From the NCBI GenBank assembly GCA_902578265.1, contig CACHCA010000003.1:87210-151209 (forward strand): 64,000 nucleotides of DNA. Direction: 5' to 3'. This document shows, one piece after another, positions 63,434 through 64,000 of this stretch. Positions within the stretch are counted from its first letter, which is position 1, and every line of letters begins with the position of its first letter. The position numbers and the translations under genes were made by a program. The DNA comes from an uncultured Pelagibacteraceae bacterium (GTDB taxonomy: Bacteria; Pseudomonadota; Alphaproteobacteria; Pelagibacterales; Pelagibacteraceae). The notes beneath the pieces were generated by a model, which had not been told where the DNA came from, ran no database searches, and was given only the letters and a program-made list of their open reading frames with translations.

Positions 63434-64000
63434 ATGTCTAAAAGCGTTTCATTGTTAAGTGCTTTGTTGTGTACATTTATTTGGGGAACTACATTTATTG
63501 CTCAAGATACTGGCATGGATGACATTGGTCCGTTTGCATTTAATGCAGTAAGATTTTTTGTGGGTTTTTTGGCAATTCTACCTTTAGCATTATTATTTGA
63601 GACTAAAAAATTTAAATTAGAATTTAAAACTGGTTTTAGATATTTTGCTATTCTATCTTTTTTAATAGGATTATCATTATTTTTAGGATCGGCATTGCAG
63701 CAAGTAGCTCTGCTTTACACAGATGTAGCTAATGCTGCTTTCTTTACGATTTTTTATGTTCCGATGGTACCAATTATTATTTTTATATTTAAGAGAGACT
63801 CATTGCATTGGAGTGTATGGCCTTCAGTTATTTTATGTTTAATTGGCGGATATCTTTTAACCAATTTTTATGATGCTACAGTTAGACTGGGAGACACATT
63901 GGTCATTCTCGGAGCATTATTCTGGAGCACTCACATCATATTTACTGGAATGATTGTTAAAACATATAACTTACCTTTAACATTAGGTGCAATTCAAACT
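63434..64000 (+). CDS. EamA/DMT family transporter (partial, N-terminal part)
   Basis: 189 codons from the ATG at 63434 run off the window edge. The sequence is strongly hydrophobic, with the EamA-type start SLLSALLCTFIWGTTFIAQD, FNAVRFFVGFLAILP, and further helices up to LFWSTHIIFTGM. It belongs to the drug/metabolite transporter superfamily; the substrate is unknown. It begins 8 bp after aceF. Confidence 0.85.
   Translation, partial: MSKSVSLLSALLCTFIWGTTFIAQDTGMDDIGPFAFNAVRFFVGFLAILPLALLFETKKFKLEFKTGFRYFAILSFLIGLSLFLGSALQQVALLYTDVANAAFFTIFYVPMVPIIIFIFKRDSLHWSVWPSVILCLIGGYLLTNFYDATVRLGDTLVILGALFWSTHIIFTGMIVKTYNLPLTLGAIQT

Noticed and set aside
1..64000. CRISPR arrays, insertion sequences, prophage or integron elements
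   Set aside because: No repeat-spacer pattern, transposase, integrase or terminal inverted repeats were seen in any frame; all long frames are core or small host genes.

Overview
The window is a gene-dense, very AT-rich (roughly 30% G+C by eye) bacterial chromosome segment. Gene order, protein sequences, tiny intergenic gaps and frequent 1-20 bp gene overlaps point to a streamlined marine alphaproteobacterium of the SAR11 / Candidatus Pelagibacter type. TGA, TAA and TAG all act as stops, so the code is standard. There is no CRISPR array, insertion sequence, prophage or plasmid signature. No stretch longer than 300 bases lacks a gene; the largest gap is 271 bases, upstream of dnaA.

Layout. 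1-4112 (minus): partial sulfotransferase, dnaJ, dnaK and grpE chaperone genes. 4149-9653: rdgB, an LpoA-like lipoprotein-type gene, rsmI, a BON lipoprotein and maeB. 9704-14976: murJ, trpS, a NifU-type Fe-S carrier, a Bax-like glucosaminidase and a polysaccharide deacetylase. 14924-27838 (plus): one long housekeeping block, tsaB-fur-miaB-phoH-ybeY-lnt-metK followed by nusA-infB-rbfA-rpsO-pnp. It is the classical alphaproteobacterial order with several usual occupants (rimI, ybeX/corC, rimP, truB) absent from it. 27842-30470 (minus): a small membrane peptide, fabI, fabB, fabA. 30565-34455 (plus): an Irr-like regulator, catalase-peroxidase katG, a 2-oxoglutarate-dependent hydroxylase-like protein, a DUF2061 membrane protein, and a Cys-rich 59-residue protein preceded by two Fur-box-like sites. 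34488-39591 (minus): SH3 protein, ThiF/MoeB, dut, coaBC, ubiB, ubiE. 39625-43581 (plus): mutM, rpsT, dnaA, dnaN. 43578-47024 (minus): plsC-type acyltransferase, lysA, a tiny LptM-like lipoprotein, argH. 47049-50676: tlpA-like thioredoxin, HIG1-type protein, esterase, HNH protein, coq7, dsbB, DedA/YqaA-type protein. 50735-56884: tRNA-Leu, acyl-CoA synthetase, a 25-residue Lys/Arg peptide gene, carD, fdxA, a TerB-like protein and a SUV3-like helicase. 57059-64000: PaaI thioesterase, small membrane peptide, tRNA-Arg, thiolase, then aceE (E1 with its own lipoyl domain), aceF and a partial EamA transporter.

How the parts work together. Most genes are core translation, protein folding, envelope, quinone and central-carbon functions. 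The two Fur-family regulators (15319 and 30565), an excellent Irr-box-like palindrome inside the katG promoter, and the tandem Fur-box-like sites at 34187-34231 suggest iron- or haem-dependent control of peroxide defence and of the small Cys-rich protein.

Most interesting items: the 25-residue, 76% Lys/Arg peptide gene with its own promoter, leader hairpin and terminator next to a CarD with a Lys-rich tail; the iron-box/katG region; the lipoyl-E1 fusion; and a terminator hairpin sitting directly before nusA where rimP is normally found.
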